Counted from the stretch's first letter, positions 17,688 to 26,625 are shown. The stretch is 64,000 bases of DNA from CAVSWT01 sp963731745 (GCA_963731745.1 CAVSWT010000028.1:124001-188000), one strand, 5' to 3'. Numbers and translations are program-made. Notes: generated by a model not told the origin, from the sequence alone.

Positions 17688-17814
17688 GTAATTCAATATT
17701 CTATGTTAAATGTTTGAATCCAATGTTAAAATATAAGAAAATTGTATTTATGTAAAGAAAAGAATTATAGGCGGAAAAAATCTAGGATGGCTGACTTAAA
17801 AGGAGTAGTTTTTT

Positions 17815-17850
17815 AAAAAAATACCATCAAAAAAGAATTTTTTGATGGTA
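17815..17850 (-). terminator. Strong terminator after the anti-sigma gene
   Basis: A perfect 13-base-pair stem (plus-strand arms 17822-17834 and 17838-17850; TACCATCAAAAAA and its complement) with a GAA loop. On the minus strand it is followed by a U-rich tail. It ends the sigma/anti-sigma transcript. Confidence 0.85.
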
Positions 17851-17925
17851 ATTAAACTATTGATAATATTTAAATTAGACTAGATTTCAATTGATTTCTT
17901 TTTAGTTTTTGGGGGTTCAGGCTTA

Positions 17926-19093
17926 TTATTTTGCAGATTTTCTTGAAGCTTTTGCATTTGATCCTGAAATCTTTCCATTTGCTTTCTGAATACCTTCCAT
18001 CTGCTGTTTAAACATATCACGATCGATTATCATTACAGAATCATTGTCAAAAAAATCGAACATACTTGACATTGAATCAGGATTAAAATTAAAGTTTTTA
18101 AATTTTTTGAAAAAATTCTTGTTAAATTTATGGCCGAGAGAATCACTAAAGAATTTTTCAATCTTCGCTAAAGAATCCGGATTTGGAGCGTTAAAATTTA
18201 AATCCACTGAATTTGATGAATCGCCATAATCAATTTTAAAGTGATAATGCCCGTTAACTTGTCCATTCTTAGGAAAATTGAAGCTGAAAGATTTTAAATG
18301 CTTTGTTATTTCTCCAAGATGTTCACCAAGACTATCAAAATCCGGTAAATTAATTTTTGGAATCTGAATCTGAGATAAATTAATTTTACAAGTGTTAGAA
18401 TCTAACCAAACATTAAAATGATGATTCTTAGAGATATTCTTTTTCAATTTAGCAAAATTACTATCAAGCTTCACTTCAAAATTCACATTATTAAATTCTT
18501 TTTGAACTTCGGCTAAACCTTTTTTCATTTCTTCTCTCATCTGAGCCATTTCTTTTTTGAACTTGTCTTTATCGAATTTATAAGATTCGTAAAAGATAGT
18601 ATCAGGAGTAAGAAATATATATTCACTATTATCTGAAGCCTTTACAGTACGTACAATATTTTTTACAGATGAACGATCATAGCTAAAATTAGCAGGAACA
18701 ATTTTAGAAAGTTCTGTTTTATTTGCGCGTTCGGCAAATGATAAAAGATCCGCAAGTATTGCTTTATTATAATTCCATAAATTAGGATTTATTGCAACGG
18801 TATTATTTTCATTAACCAAAACCTGCCCTTGTAAATTATCTGCATAAGTTTCAAGGATCGAATCCATAGCTTCTTTTTGCTCATCATTTAATTTTAAGGC
18901 AGATGTGAACTTAGCCAGAGTGTTTTCATTACCATTTAAAGCAGAAGCTTTTTTGATTTCAAAAAATTCTTTGCCGTTTGGTTCATAACCAAGACTCAGA
19001 AATTTTTGGTTCGATTTATCAAGCGGTAACCGATTATAAAATGCAAAATTAAAAATGTCTTCATTGTTAAGATTTGCTGCAAATAATAAGTGG
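17926..19093 (-). pseudogene. Anti-sigma factor, C-terminal extracytoplasmic part (after frameshift)
   Basis: The open frame runs from about 19093 down to 17926 and has no ATG before 18867. The first 75 or so residues (from NHLLFAANLNNEDIFN) therefore have no start of their own. They continue the anti-sigma factor encoded just upstream in the neighbouring frame. The region contains KLNDEQKEAMDSIL and long Lys/Asp/Asn-rich helical stretches. A MREEMKKGLAEVQKEFNN coiled segment and a C-terminus rich in Phe, Asp and Ser follow. No known domain is recognised. If joined, it would be the periplasmic sensing domain of the anti-sigma factor. Confidence 0.75.
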
Positions 19094-19486
19094 TTTTAAA
19101 TTTTCAGTGTAAAAACCGGCTATGTTCGATTTTTGATCTTCAACAAATTTCTTGAACAAACCTGGATTTAATTTTAAGACGAACATTAATGCAATTGTTA
19201 AAATTGAAATTGCTGCAACGGGTGTCCATTTTCTAAACTTAACTGATGGCTTTTTGGATCTTTCGATCTCAGCAATTAATTTAGTTTCAAAAAAGGGCGA
19301 TTCTGGAATTTTAGAAAACGAAGTAGAGGTAAGTTTTTTTAAGTCTTTTAACTCTTCAACTTGCTTGCTTAATTTTTCGGAAAGCTTAATTTTTTGCTCT
19401 AACTCTCTCACTTCATTATCAGAAAGTTCTCCGTCAACATATGCTGATAAAAGTTCTATATCTTTATGTAAATTTTCTGATTTCAT
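19067..19486 (-). pseudogene. Membrane anti-sigma factor, N-terminal part (frameshifted)
   Basis: Residues 1-60 form the sigma-binding helical domain typical of ECF anti-sigma factors (ELLSAYVDGELSDNEVRELE), here without the zinc-binding His/Cys residues. A single membrane helix follows at about 88-107. Its ATG overlaps the stop of the sigma-factor gene by four bases. The frame breaks near 19090: deleting one base in the minus-strand CCACTTATTATTTG turns PLIICSKS-stop into PLLFAANLNNED and opens the downstream frame. Full length would be about 520 residues. Confidence 0.85.
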
Positions 19487-20121
19487 GTTAATAACTCCCG
19501 CTCTAAAGGCTTTAAAATATTTTTTAGTCCTTCACGAGCTCGGAAAATTCTTGACTTAACTGTTCCAATTTCACAATCAACGGTTTCTGCAATTTCTTGA
19601 TAACTCATTCCTTCAATATCTTTCAGCATCAAAGGAACTTTTAATTTTTCGGGTAATTTGGAAATTGCTTTTCTAACAACTTCCGCTGTATCTTTATTTT
19701 CCGGACTTGAGCTGTAGCTATAATTATTATGCTGTTCATCTATTGGAATAAAAATTCTTCGAATCTTAACCTTTCTCAAATAATCTTTACATTTATTAAT
19801 TGTAATTCTATAAAGCCAGGTTGTGAACTGCGACTCAAACCGAAACTTATTTAAATTTTTATAAACAGTTATAAATACTTCTTGCGCAATATCATCCACA
19901 ACATCAACGTTTCCGATTGTCAAATAAATTATGTTTCTAACTTTTTCTTTATGGCGCTGAACTAAATTCTTAAATACGGATTCATCGCCTTCAATAAATT
20001 GTTTGATTAAAGAAAAGTCTTCATCTAGATTCAATATTTGAGGATTTTGTAAAGCTATTTTTCTTTTCCTTTTGATTTTCTTCATTTTAGACGCACTGGC
20101 TCCTGGTTTGTTCCCGAACAT
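19483..20121 (-). CDS. ECF-family RNA polymerase sigma factor
   Basis: The 212-residue protein has sigma-70 region 2 at about 55-120 (QEVFITVYKNLNKFRFESQFTTWLYRIT) and region 4 at about 150-205 (LPEKLKVPLMLKDIEGMSYQEIAETVDCEIGTVKSRIFRARE). An unusual basic stretch (KMKKIKRKRKIA) precedes region 2, and an internal ATG at 20085 is an alternative start. It is coupled by a four-base overlap to its anti-sigma factor, the usual arrangement. The regulon cannot be read from this window, although a STAS protein is divergently transcribed from the same 123-base gap. Confidence 0.93.
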   Translation of the reverse strand: MFGNKPGASASKMKKIKRKRKIALQNPQILNLDEDFSLIKQFIEGDESVFKNLVQRHKEKVRNIIYLTIGNVDVVDDIAQEVFITVYKNLNKFRFESQFTTWLYRITINKCKDYLRKVKIRRIFIPIDEQHNNYSYSSSPENKDTAEVVRKAISKLPEKLKVPLMLKDIEGMSYQEIAETVDCEIGTVKSRIFRAREGLKNILKPLERELLT

Positions 20122-20244
20122 AGATGGAAAATTGTTAAAAGGAAATATAAAAAACTTTTACTTTAATTTATTAATTGTCATTACTTAACTTGCATAAAAA
20201 CAACCTTCTAAGTAAATTAAGCCGAAAAATTTTAGGAGTTCTTC

Positions 20245-20583
20245 ATGAAAACAAATGTAACAGAACAGTACAACGCTGTTGTTATTGAACTTAAAGGAAA
20301 TGTGATGGGGGGAGATGATACTAAGGAATTTAATGACTTGTTGCATAAGTACATCGACGCCGGAAAAAAGAATATTGTAGTTGACCTTGGTGCAGTAAAA
20401 TTTATGAATAGCTCCGGCTTAGGAATGCTCATAGGCGGTTTAACTACTATGAAAAAAGCTGAGGGTCATTTAAAATTAGCAAGAGTAACAGATAAGATTG
20501 AAAGCTTATTAATTATAACTAAGCTGATTACAATTTTTGAATTTTATGAAACATTAGACGAAGCATTAAAAAGTTTCTCTTAG
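20245..20583 (+). CDS. STAS-domain anti-sigma factor antagonist
   Basis: The 112-residue stand-alone STAS protein has KFMNSSGLGMLIGGL near residues 53-67, containing the phosphorylatable serine. The ATG is preceded by AGGAG. It is transcribed alone, ending in the hairpin at 20612-20637. As a second antagonist beside the ECF sigma locus and close to the three phosphatases, it may be another substrate for them. That pairing is inferred. Confidence 0.9.
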   Translation: MKTNVTEQYNAVVIELKGNVMGGDDTKEFNDLLHKYIDAGKKNIVVDLGAVKFMNSSGLGMLIGGLTTMKKAEGHLKLARVTDKIESLLIITKLITIFEFYETLDEALKSFS

Positions 20584-20611
20584 ATTCATTCTTTTATAAT
20601 ATTTTTTTAAT

Positions 20612-20640
20612 AACTCCGGATATTTATTCGGAGTTTTATT
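20612..20640 (+). terminator. Terminator after the STAS gene
   Basis: The stem AACTCCG (20612-20618) pairs with CGGAGTT (20629-20635), followed by TTTATTTTG. It lies 29 bases after the STAS stop. Confidence 0.7.
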
Positions 20641-20717
20641 TTGCTTATTAATTTATTTTTATTTCAGAAAATCCATATCAATAAATAATTAATTATTTAA
20701 CTAACAAGGTTATTTAG

Positions 20718-22007
20718 ATGAGTGTTACAATCCTTGTCGGCAGCCAATGGGGTGACGAAGGTAAAGGGAAAATTGTCGATATTCTTAGTGAAAAATATGA
20801 TATCGTTGTGCGTTATCAAGGCGGTGCAAATGCAGGACACACAGTAGAAATCGGAGATAAAAAATATATTCTTCATTTAATACCCTCAGGAATTTTAAGA
20901 GAAAATTGTATTTGTGTAATAGGTAACGGCGTTGTAATTGACCCCACTGCTTTTCTTGAAGAAATAAAATTTCTGGAAAATCACGACATAAGCGTTGCTG
21001 GTAGATTATTTGTGAGTCAAAATGCTCATTTAATAATGCCTTATCATAAACTTTTAGATTCAATTAGCGAAAGCGGTGAAAATAAGATTGGTACAACCGG
21101 ACGTGGAATTGGGCCTTGTTATATTGACAAGGTCGCAAGAAAAGGGATTAAAATCGTTGACCTATTAAATAGAAAAGCACTTGAGAATAAAATTAGGGAG
21201 AATCTAGCTGAAAAAAATAATCTGCTTAAAAAGGTTTACGATCAGAAAGAATTGGATGTTGAAGCGATAGTAAAAGAGTATTTGGAGTTTGACAAAAAAA
21301 TAGATCAATATATAAAAGACGTACCTTCATTTTTAAATCAAGCAATTAACGATGGAAGATCAATTTTACTTGAAGGCGCCCAGGGCGCTTTGTTGGATGT
21401 TGATCATGGCACTTATCCGTATGTTACTTCATCCAATCCAACCTCAGGCGGAGCTTGCACTGGATCCGGAATTCCACCAACAAAAATAACTTCGGTTGTA
21501 GGAATTGTTAAAGCTTATACTACTCGAGTAGGAAATGGCCCCTTCCCTACTGAGTTATTAGATGATGATGGTGAAAAATTAAGAAAAGTCGGCGCCGAGT
21601 TTGGAGCAACCACGGGAAGGCCAAGACGCTGCGGCTGGTTCGATGCATTCTTAGTTAATTACTCAAGGATGATAAATGGAATTGATTCAGTTGCAATTAC
21701 AAAGCTTGATGTATTAAGTGAATTTGATAATATAAAAGTTTGTATTGGATATAAGCATGACGGCAAACAGCTGAAGACTTTTCCAACAGACATGGAAAGA
21801 TTAGCAAATGTGGAGCCAATTTATGAGACTTTACCCGGCTGGAATCAGGATTTATCAAATTTCTCTTCTTATGATGAACTGCCGGAAAATACAAAGAACT
21901 ATCTATCATTTATAGCTAAACAATCAAGAATAAAAATTAGTATTGTTTCAATTGGTCCGAAAAGAAAACAAACATTTTTTGTTGATGAGCATGCGATGAA
22001 AAAATAG
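20718..22007 (+). CDS. purA: Adenylosuccinate synthase
   Basis: The enzyme joins IMP and aspartate using GTP, the first step from IMP to AMP. The 429-residue length is typical. The N-terminal phosphate loop GSQWGDEGKGKIVD is at residues 7-20, followed by QGGANAGHTV. GTTGRGIGPCYIDK is near 128, and the C-terminal GTP-binding SIGPKR.QT segment is at the end. It is transcribed alone between the STAS terminator and a sensor kinase. Confidence 0.98.
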   Translation: MSVTILVGSQWGDEGKGKIVDILSEKYDIVVRYQGGANAGHTVEIGDKKYILHLIPSGILRENCICVIGNGVVIDPTAFLEEIKFLENHDISVAGRLFVSQNAHLIMPYHKLLDSISESGENKIGTTGRGIGPCYIDKVARKGIKIVDLLNRKALENKIRENLAEKNNLLKKVYDQKELDVEAIVKEYLEFDKKIDQYIKDVPSFLNQAINDGRSILLEGAQGALLDVDHGTYPYVTSSNPTSGGACTGSGIPPTKITSVVGIVKAYTTRVGNGPFPTELLDDDGEKLRKVGAEFGATTGRPRRCGWFDAFLVNYSRMINGIDSVAITKLDVLSEFDNIKVCIGYKHDGKQLKTFPTDMERLANVEPIYETLPGWNQDLSNFSSYDELPENTKNYLSFIAKQSRIKISIVSIGPKRKQTFFVDEHAMKK

Positions 22008-22142
22008 ATTAGTAAAGTTTACTATATATATTATAAATTTAAAATAGTATTGCGAATTTGATTAATGACTTATTCAGATTTCCCTTGATATTCTCCCACC
22101 TGAAAAATTAAATTAGTATTCAATTTTTAGGAACATTAAACT

Positions 22143-23360
22143 ATGAAAATGTCCGGGGGGCCAGCTTCAGTAAATATCAAAATAATTCTCCTAATTATTG
22201 CCGTCCTCATTGCTGGAGGAACGCTATTTTACACTCAAGGTTTAGTTGGAAAGCTTCAAACTAAAGAGCGGCAGATAGTTGAGATGTATGCAAAAGTTAT
22301 AGAACATATTGCTAATTCGTCGTCAACTGAAACTGATATCACTTTCCTTTTTGATAATTTTATTAAACCAATCGATTTTCCTTTGATACTTACTGACGCT
22401 GAAGATAAAGTTGATTTAAGTTCGAATTCAGATGTAAAAAATATAAGAAATATAAAATATGATTCTTCGCTTTCAAATAAAGAACTTGAAGCTTTTTTTG
22501 AAAATAAAGTGAAGGAAATGGATGAAGTTAATCCCCCGATTATAATTGCTTATGAGGATACTATTATATTTCAAAAGATACATTATGGAGATTCAGATTT
22601 AATTAATCAATTAAAGTTTTATCCCTATTTACAGATTATTATTGCTTCACTTTTTATAATCATTGGTTATATCGGGTTTAGCAATATTAAAAAAAGTGAG
22701 CAAAGTAATATTTGGGTTGGCATGGCAAAAGAAACTGCACATCAATTCGGCACGCCAATCTCAAGTTTAATGGGTTGGCTTGAAATGCTTAAAATTAACT
22801 ATCAGGAGCCTGATAAGGTTTTAGATGTTGCCGAAGAAATTTCCAATGATGTTGAAAAACTAAATAAGATAACATATAGATTTTCAAAAATTGGCGCCAC
22901 CCCAGAATTAAAAAAATGTGTTGTATTCGATGAAGTAAAGAAAGTAACTGACTATTTCCAACGGCGGCTGCCGCAAAGCGGAAAAAGCGTGGAATTAACA
23001 ATTGATGGAAATTCAGAATCAACTGCGCAGATAAATCCCGAGTTGTTTGGCTGGGTGATAGAAAATTTAGTTAAAAATGCTCTTGATGCGATTGATAGCA
23101 AACATGGAAAAATTACTGTGGAAGTTATTGATAATAAAAGAACTGTTGAAATTGATATATCGGATAACGGCAAAGGCATAGATATGAAGAGACGTAAGGA
23201 TGTTTTTAGGCCTGGCTACAGTACAAAACGACGGGGATGGGGATTAGGATTAAGCCTTTCCAAAAGAATAATTGACGGATACCATAATGGGAAAATATTT
23301 GTAAAAAATTCTACCATTGGAGAAGGGACAACTTTCAAAATAATATTAAATAAATATTAA
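22143..23360 (+). CDS. Membrane sensor histidine kinase with atypical H-box
   Basis: The 405-residue protein has membrane helices at about 12-32 and 163-182 enclosing a periplasmic domain of about 130 residues. The dimerisation helix carries KETAHQFGTPISSLMGW, with the phosphorylatable His near 201. The sequence HQFGTP replaces the usual HELRTP, a variant seen in Bacteroidota-type kinases. The HATPase domain has VIENLVKNALDAI (N box), ISDNGKGID and GWGLGLSLSKRI. No response regulator is adjacent. The gene ends four bases inside the convergent nadA gene. Confidence 0.9.
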   Translation: MKMSGGPASVNIKIILLIIAVLIAGGTLFYTQGLVGKLQTKERQIVEMYAKVIEHIANSSSTETDITFLFDNFIKPIDFPLILTDAEDKVDLSSNSDVKNIRNIKYDSSLSNKELEAFFENKVKEMDEVNPPIIIAYEDTIIFQKIHYGDSDLINQLKFYPYLQIIIASLFIIIGYIGFSNIKKSEQSNIWVGMAKETAHQFGTPISSLMGWLEMLKINYQEPDKVLDVAEEISNDVEKLNKITYRFSKIGATPELKKCVVFDEVKKVTDYFQRRLPQSGKSVELTIDGNSESTAQINPELFGWVIENLVKNALDAIDSKHGKITVEVIDNKRTVEIDISDNGKGIDMKRRKDVFRPGYSTKRRGWGLGLSLSKRIIDGYHNGKIFVKNSTIGEGTTFKIILNKY

Positions 23361-24301
23361 CTCATCTCAAGCATTCGCTCTATCGGAATTAAGGCTTTAG
23401 TAATTAATGTTTTATCCATTATAATTTGCGGGGATTTATTTTGCATACATTTGTAAAGCTTTTCAAGCGTATTTAACTTCATATATGGACATTCATTGCA
23501 ATTACAATTTTTATCCGGGGGTGCAGGAATCAATAATTTATTTGGAACGACTTTAATCATCTGATGAATAATACCAACTTCCGTCGCTACTATAAAACTA
23601 TCTGAAGAATCTTCTTGAACAAATTTTAATAATTTACTTGTGGAGCCAATAAAATCTGCTCTGTTTAAAATAGATTCTTCACATTCAGGATGAGCTATTA
23701 TTTTAGCATCCGGATGTTTTAATCGTAAATCAATAATTTTGCGTTCGCTAAAAGTTTCATGAACGATACATGTTCCATCCCATAATAATAAATCTCTTCC
23801 TGTTTTTTTTGCCAAATATTTCCCAAGATTTCTATCCGGAGCAAATAGGATTGGCTGATCTTTTGGAATCTGGTTTACTATTTTTTCAGCATTACTTGAT
23901 GTACAAATAATATCGCTTAAAGCCTTAACAGCTGCGGTACAATTAATATAAGATATAGCTAAATGCTGAGGATGTTTTTCACGAAACGCTTTAAATAAAA
24001 GAGCTGGACAACTGTCCGCAAGAGAACAGCCTGCTTCTAAATCAGGCAAAAGGATTAATTTGTCAGGATTTAATATTTTAGCTGTTTCTGCCATAAAATG
24101 TACCCCGGCAAAAACTATAACATCAGCATTCGTTGATTTTGCTTTTCGAGCCAACTCTAAACTGTCACCAACAAAATCTGCTAAATCTTGAATTTCTGAT
24201 TCTTGGTAATAATGAGCAAGAATAACTGCATTTAAAGATTTCTTTAACTTCAATATTTCATATTTAAAATCAACTTCTATATTAACATCAAAATCTAACA
24301 T
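23357..24301 (-). CDS. nadA: Quinolinate synthase
   Basis: The enzyme condenses iminoaspartate with dihydroxyacetone phosphate to quinolinate for NAD synthesis, using a 4Fe-4S cluster. The 314-residue protein has AHYYQESEIQDLADFVGDSL near residue 27. The three expected cluster cysteines lie in INCTAAVKA, AHPECEESI and CNCNECPYMKLN. No nadB or nadC is present nearby. The 600-base region upstream holds its promoter and the two candidate small RNAs. Confidence 0.97.
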   Translation of the reverse strand: MLDFDVNIEVDFKYEILKLKKSLNAVILAHYYQESEIQDLADFVGDSLELARKAKSTNADVIVFAGVHFMAETAKILNPDKLILLPDLEAGCSLADSCPALLFKAFREKHPQHLAISYINCTAAVKALSDIICTSSNAEKIVNQIPKDQPILFAPDRNLGKYLAKKTGRDLLLWDGTCIVHETFSERKIIDLRLKHPDAKIIAHPECEESILNRADFIGSTSKLLKFVQEDSSDSFIVATEVGIIHQMIKVVPNKLLIPAPPDKNCNCNECPYMKLNTLEKLYKCMQNKSPQIIMDKTLITKALIPIERMLEMS

Positions 24302-24423
24302 TCATTTCTCCGTTTATAAGTTCAAAACAAAAATATATGTCTCAATAAAAACCATTATTTTAGATATTCCCGAAATGAGAACAGCTAAAGTCTCAAAAAC
24401 TAAAAAAAACTAATTATCCGCTT

Positions 24424-24439
24424 TGGCATTTTGATTGGA
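24424..24439 (+). promoter_or_regulatory. Conserved upstream element of small-RNA unit 1 (sigma-54-like)
   Basis: TGGCAT-N5-TTGGA matches the -24/-12 spacing of sigma-54 promoters, except for the base after TTG. Sequence identity between the two tandem units begins exactly at this TGGCA. An alternative reading is TTG plus TAATTTTT 23 bases downstream, a weak Bacteroidota-type promoter that would start the RNA near 24474. Confidence 0.45.
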
Positions 24440-24473
24440 TAGTATAGGACAAATTAGAAATAATTTTTAACAA

Positions 24474-24554
24474 TAGCACCCTTCCTAAAAGACACACACA
24501 CATAAATTGGTTCTGCCGATAGTATACCTCAAAACTATCGGCAGTTTTTATTTT
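24474..24554 (+). ncRNA. Candidate small RNA, unit 1 of a tandem pair
   Basis: This noncoding segment lies between the 5' end of nadA and the 3' end of aroB, both on the other strand. It carries ATAGCACCCTTCC (C-rich part 24477-24485), then GACACACA, then a terminator hairpin at 24513-24544. The stem is a perfect 11 base pairs (CTGCCGATAGT with its complement), the loop is ATACCTCAAA, and the tail is TTTTTATTTT. The C-rich segment and the CCTC of the loop could pair with Shine-Dalgarno sequences. The 5' end is uncertain and could be near 24450 if the sigma-54-like element is used. Confidence 0.6.
24513..24554 (+). terminator. Rho-independent terminator of small-RNA unit 1
   Basis: The arms 24513-24523 and 24534-24544 form 11 perfect pairs with a 10-base loop, followed by TTTTTATTTT. 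Confidence 0.85.
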
Positions 24555-24703
24555 AAACACTATTAGCTTTTATTTCCATTTTTTAAGGTGTAAAAAAATC
24601 CGAATAATATATTGCAAGTAAAAATGTAACCGTAAATTTTACCTAAACTCATGATATTAGCTTAAATAATCTAAAATTATCCATAAAATTCTTAAAAAAT
24701 CAA

Positions 24704-24719
24704 TGGCACTTGAGTTGAA
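24704..24719 (+). promoter_or_regulatory. Conserved upstream element of small-RNA unit 2 (sigma-54-like)
   Basis: TGGCAC-N5-TTGAA lies at exactly the same distance (53 bases) from the C-rich segment as in unit 1. It matches the sigma-54 consensus TGGCAC-N5-TTGC except for the -12 base. Confidence 0.45.
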
Positions 24720-24753
24720 CAATATTACCCGAAATAGAAAATAGTTTTAAGCA

Positions 24754-24828
24754 TAGCACCCCTCCACAAAATGACACACAAACTGTCAGGCTCTTATGCC
24801 CTCAAGAGCCCGACAGTTTTCCTCTCTT
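24754..24828 (+). ncRNA. Candidate small RNA, unit 2 of a tandem pair
   Basis: This is a homologue of unit 1, 280 bases downstream. From TGGCA onward, 46 of 67 positions match without a gap by hand count. It keeps ATAGCACCCCTCC (C-rich part 24757-24765) and GACACACA. Its terminator stem (24783-24795 with 24804-24816) has a different sequence, CTGTCAGGCTCTT, but the same role, and its loop ATGCCCTC again holds CCTC. Conserved structure with changed stem sequence supports an RNA rather than a DNA repeat. Confidence 0.6.
24783..24828 (+). terminator. Rho-independent terminator of small-RNA unit 2
   Basis: Twelve pairs with one A-C mismatch and an 8-base loop, followed by TTTTCCTCTCTT. Confidence 0.8.
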
Positions 24829-24910
24829 CAAAAAATAACCATTATGAAAAAGAAAAAGTTAAAATTCAGAATTTGTTATTGATCTACAATTTTAAAAAAT
24901 TAATTCTTTA

Positions 24911-25996
24911 TTACATTATATATTCTTGCATTTTGCCCAAAGCCCAATAGATATCTTTGTTACTAGCTTCCATATCAATTAAAATATTTCCAATTCCAGC
25001 AACCAGAACAAATTTAATTTTTCCCTGATAATTTTTCTTATCGGATTTCATAATCTCTAAAACTTTATCTTTATCGAGTGCTTTTAACTTTTTATTCATC
25101 TTCATTCTCAAAGGTAATTCCAGGAATTCGTTTAAATCGGTTTTGGTAATTAATTTTAGTTTTTCTGAAAGATAAAGAGCAGACACCAATCCTGCACTTA
25201 CTGCTTCACCATGTTTAATTTTAAAATCAAGCGCGCTTTCGAAAGCATGCGCAAATGTATGTCCTAAATTTAAAATTTTTCGTAAGCCGGTTTCTTTCTC
25301 ATCTTGTGATACTACTGAAGCTTTAATACCTGCTGATTTAAAGATTATTTCAATTAATATTTGCGGTTCCTGATCGTAAATTTTTGCAAAGTTACTTTGA
25401 AGAAATTGGAAAAATTCCTTGTCTGCCAAATATGCATATTTAATTATTTCTCCTATTCCGGAAGTGAGTTCAATTGGAGGCAAAGTTTTAAAGAATTGTA
25501 TATCAATAAAAACCAATTCAGGCTGATAAAATGTTCCAATCATATTCTTTTTATGATTAAAGTTTATCCCGGTCTTTCCCCCGATTGAACTGTCAACTGC
25601 CGCCAGCAAAGTTGTTGGAATATGAATTAATTTAATACCGCGCATAAAAGTTGAAGCTGCAAAGCCAACTAAATCACCTGTAACTCCCCCGCCAATCGCG
25701 ACAATTATTGAGTCTCTTCCAAAATTATTAGATAGCATGAAAGAGTGAATTTTTTGTACCTCAGAATATGATTTGGTTTTTTCCCCCGACTTAACCAAAT
25801 AGATTTTAATTCCCTTCGAAACTTTTGATAATTCTGATGTTAACTTTTTGTCGAAGTATTTAAATACATTTTCATCAATAACAGCTAATACTTTTTTATT
25901 TTCAAAATTAATGAATTCATGAAGGCGCGTTAAGATGGAATTCCCAATCAATATTTTATAAGAATTATCTTTTAATTGAACTTTAATTTCTTTCAC
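24911..25996 (-). CDS. aroB: 3-Dehydroquinate synthase
   Basis: The enzyme makes 3-dehydroquinate from DAHP, the second step of the shikimate pathway, using NAD and a metal ion. The 361-residue length is normal. Visible signatures are VKSGEKTKSYSEV, AIGGGVTGDLVGFAASTFMRG with the NAD-binding glycines (about 102-122), TTLLAAVDSSIGGKTGIN, and the zinc-binding LNLGHTFAHAFE and KHGEAVSAG. Its ATG overlaps the aroK stop by four bases. Confidence 0.98.
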   Translation of the reverse strand: MKEIKVQLKDNSYKILIGNSILTRLHEFINFENKKVLAVIDENVFKYFDKKLTSELSKVSKGIKIYLVKSGEKTKSYSEVQKIHSFMLSNNFGRDSIIVAIGGGVTGDLVGFAASTFMRGIKLIHIPTTLLAAVDSSIGGKTGINFNHKKNMIGTFYQPELVFIDIQFFKTLPPIELTSGIGEIIKYAYLADKEFFQFLQSNFAKIYDQEPQILIEIIFKSAGIKASVVSQDEKETGLRKILNLGHTFAHAFESALDFKIKHGEAVSAGLVSALYLSEKLKLITKTDLNEFLELPLRMKMNKKLKALDKDKVLEIMKSDKKNYQGKIKFVLVAGIGNILIDMEASNKDIYWALGKMQEYIM

Positions 25997-26568
25997 TTAC
26001 TATCTTTCTTCAATTGTTCTGAAAATAAATTATTTATGATTTTTGTAATCTTGTCAATTGTCTCACCGACAGAAATTCTGTCCGTATTTATTTTTATATC
26101 AGCTTGTTCATAATATATTTTCCTTTCAGCATATATTTCCGAAATTCTTTTGATAAATTCATCGCGCTTAACTTCCTCTTCACCGCTTGCTAACAATACA
26201 GGCCTATCACGTTTGTATCGAAGTCTTTTATAGATTGAATCAAATGAGGATTCCAAAAAAATAATTGTTCCATGAGATTTTAATATTTCTAAGTTTACAT
26301 CGGAAACGATTGTTCCTCCACCTAATGAAATTACAAATTCATTTACAAGCGAAACTTCCATCAAAGTTTTTGTTTCTAAATCTCTAAAATATTTCTCTCC
26401 GTTCTCTTCAAAAATAGTACGAATTTTTTTGCCAGTTTTTTTTTCGATTACATGATCAAGGTCATAAAAATTCCAGCCAAGCGTATTTGCTAAGATGGGT
26501 CCAACCGTACTTTTACCAGAACCCATAAATCCCGTCAGGTATACTAATTTATTCTTCATATAAATCAA
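25993..26568 (-). CDS. aroK: Shikimate kinase
   Basis: The enzyme phosphorylates shikimate with ATP. The 191-residue protein has the P-loop GFMGSGKST at about 13-21. The substrate-binding Asp lies in FYDLDHVIEKKTGKKI, an Arg lies in KYFRDLE, and the GGGTIV loop and RDRPVL lid segment are present. It is translationally coupled to aroB. Most of the rest of the pathway is not in this window. The start MIYMKNKL has a second Met three codons in. Confidence 0.96.
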   Translation of the reverse strand: MIYMKNKLVYLTGFMGSGKSTVGPILANTLGWNFYDLDHVIEKKTGKKIRTIFEENGEKYFRDLETKTLMEVSLVNEFVISLGGGTIVSDVNLEILKSHGTIIFLESSFDSIYKRLRYKRDRPVLLASGEEEVKRDEFIKRISEIYAERKIYYEQADIKINTDRISVGETIDKITKIINNLFSEQLKKDSK

Positions 26569-26625
26569 AAATTATTTAGTTGGAAAAGTAAAAACAAATA
26601 GATATGGATTCAATTTAAATTGAAT

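Noticed and set aside
24771..24950. 59-codon ATG open frame starting in small-RNA unit 2
   Set aside because: It has no ribosome site (the upstream sequence is C-rich), reads through the terminator hairpin into the antisense of aroB, and the ATG is not present in unit 1.
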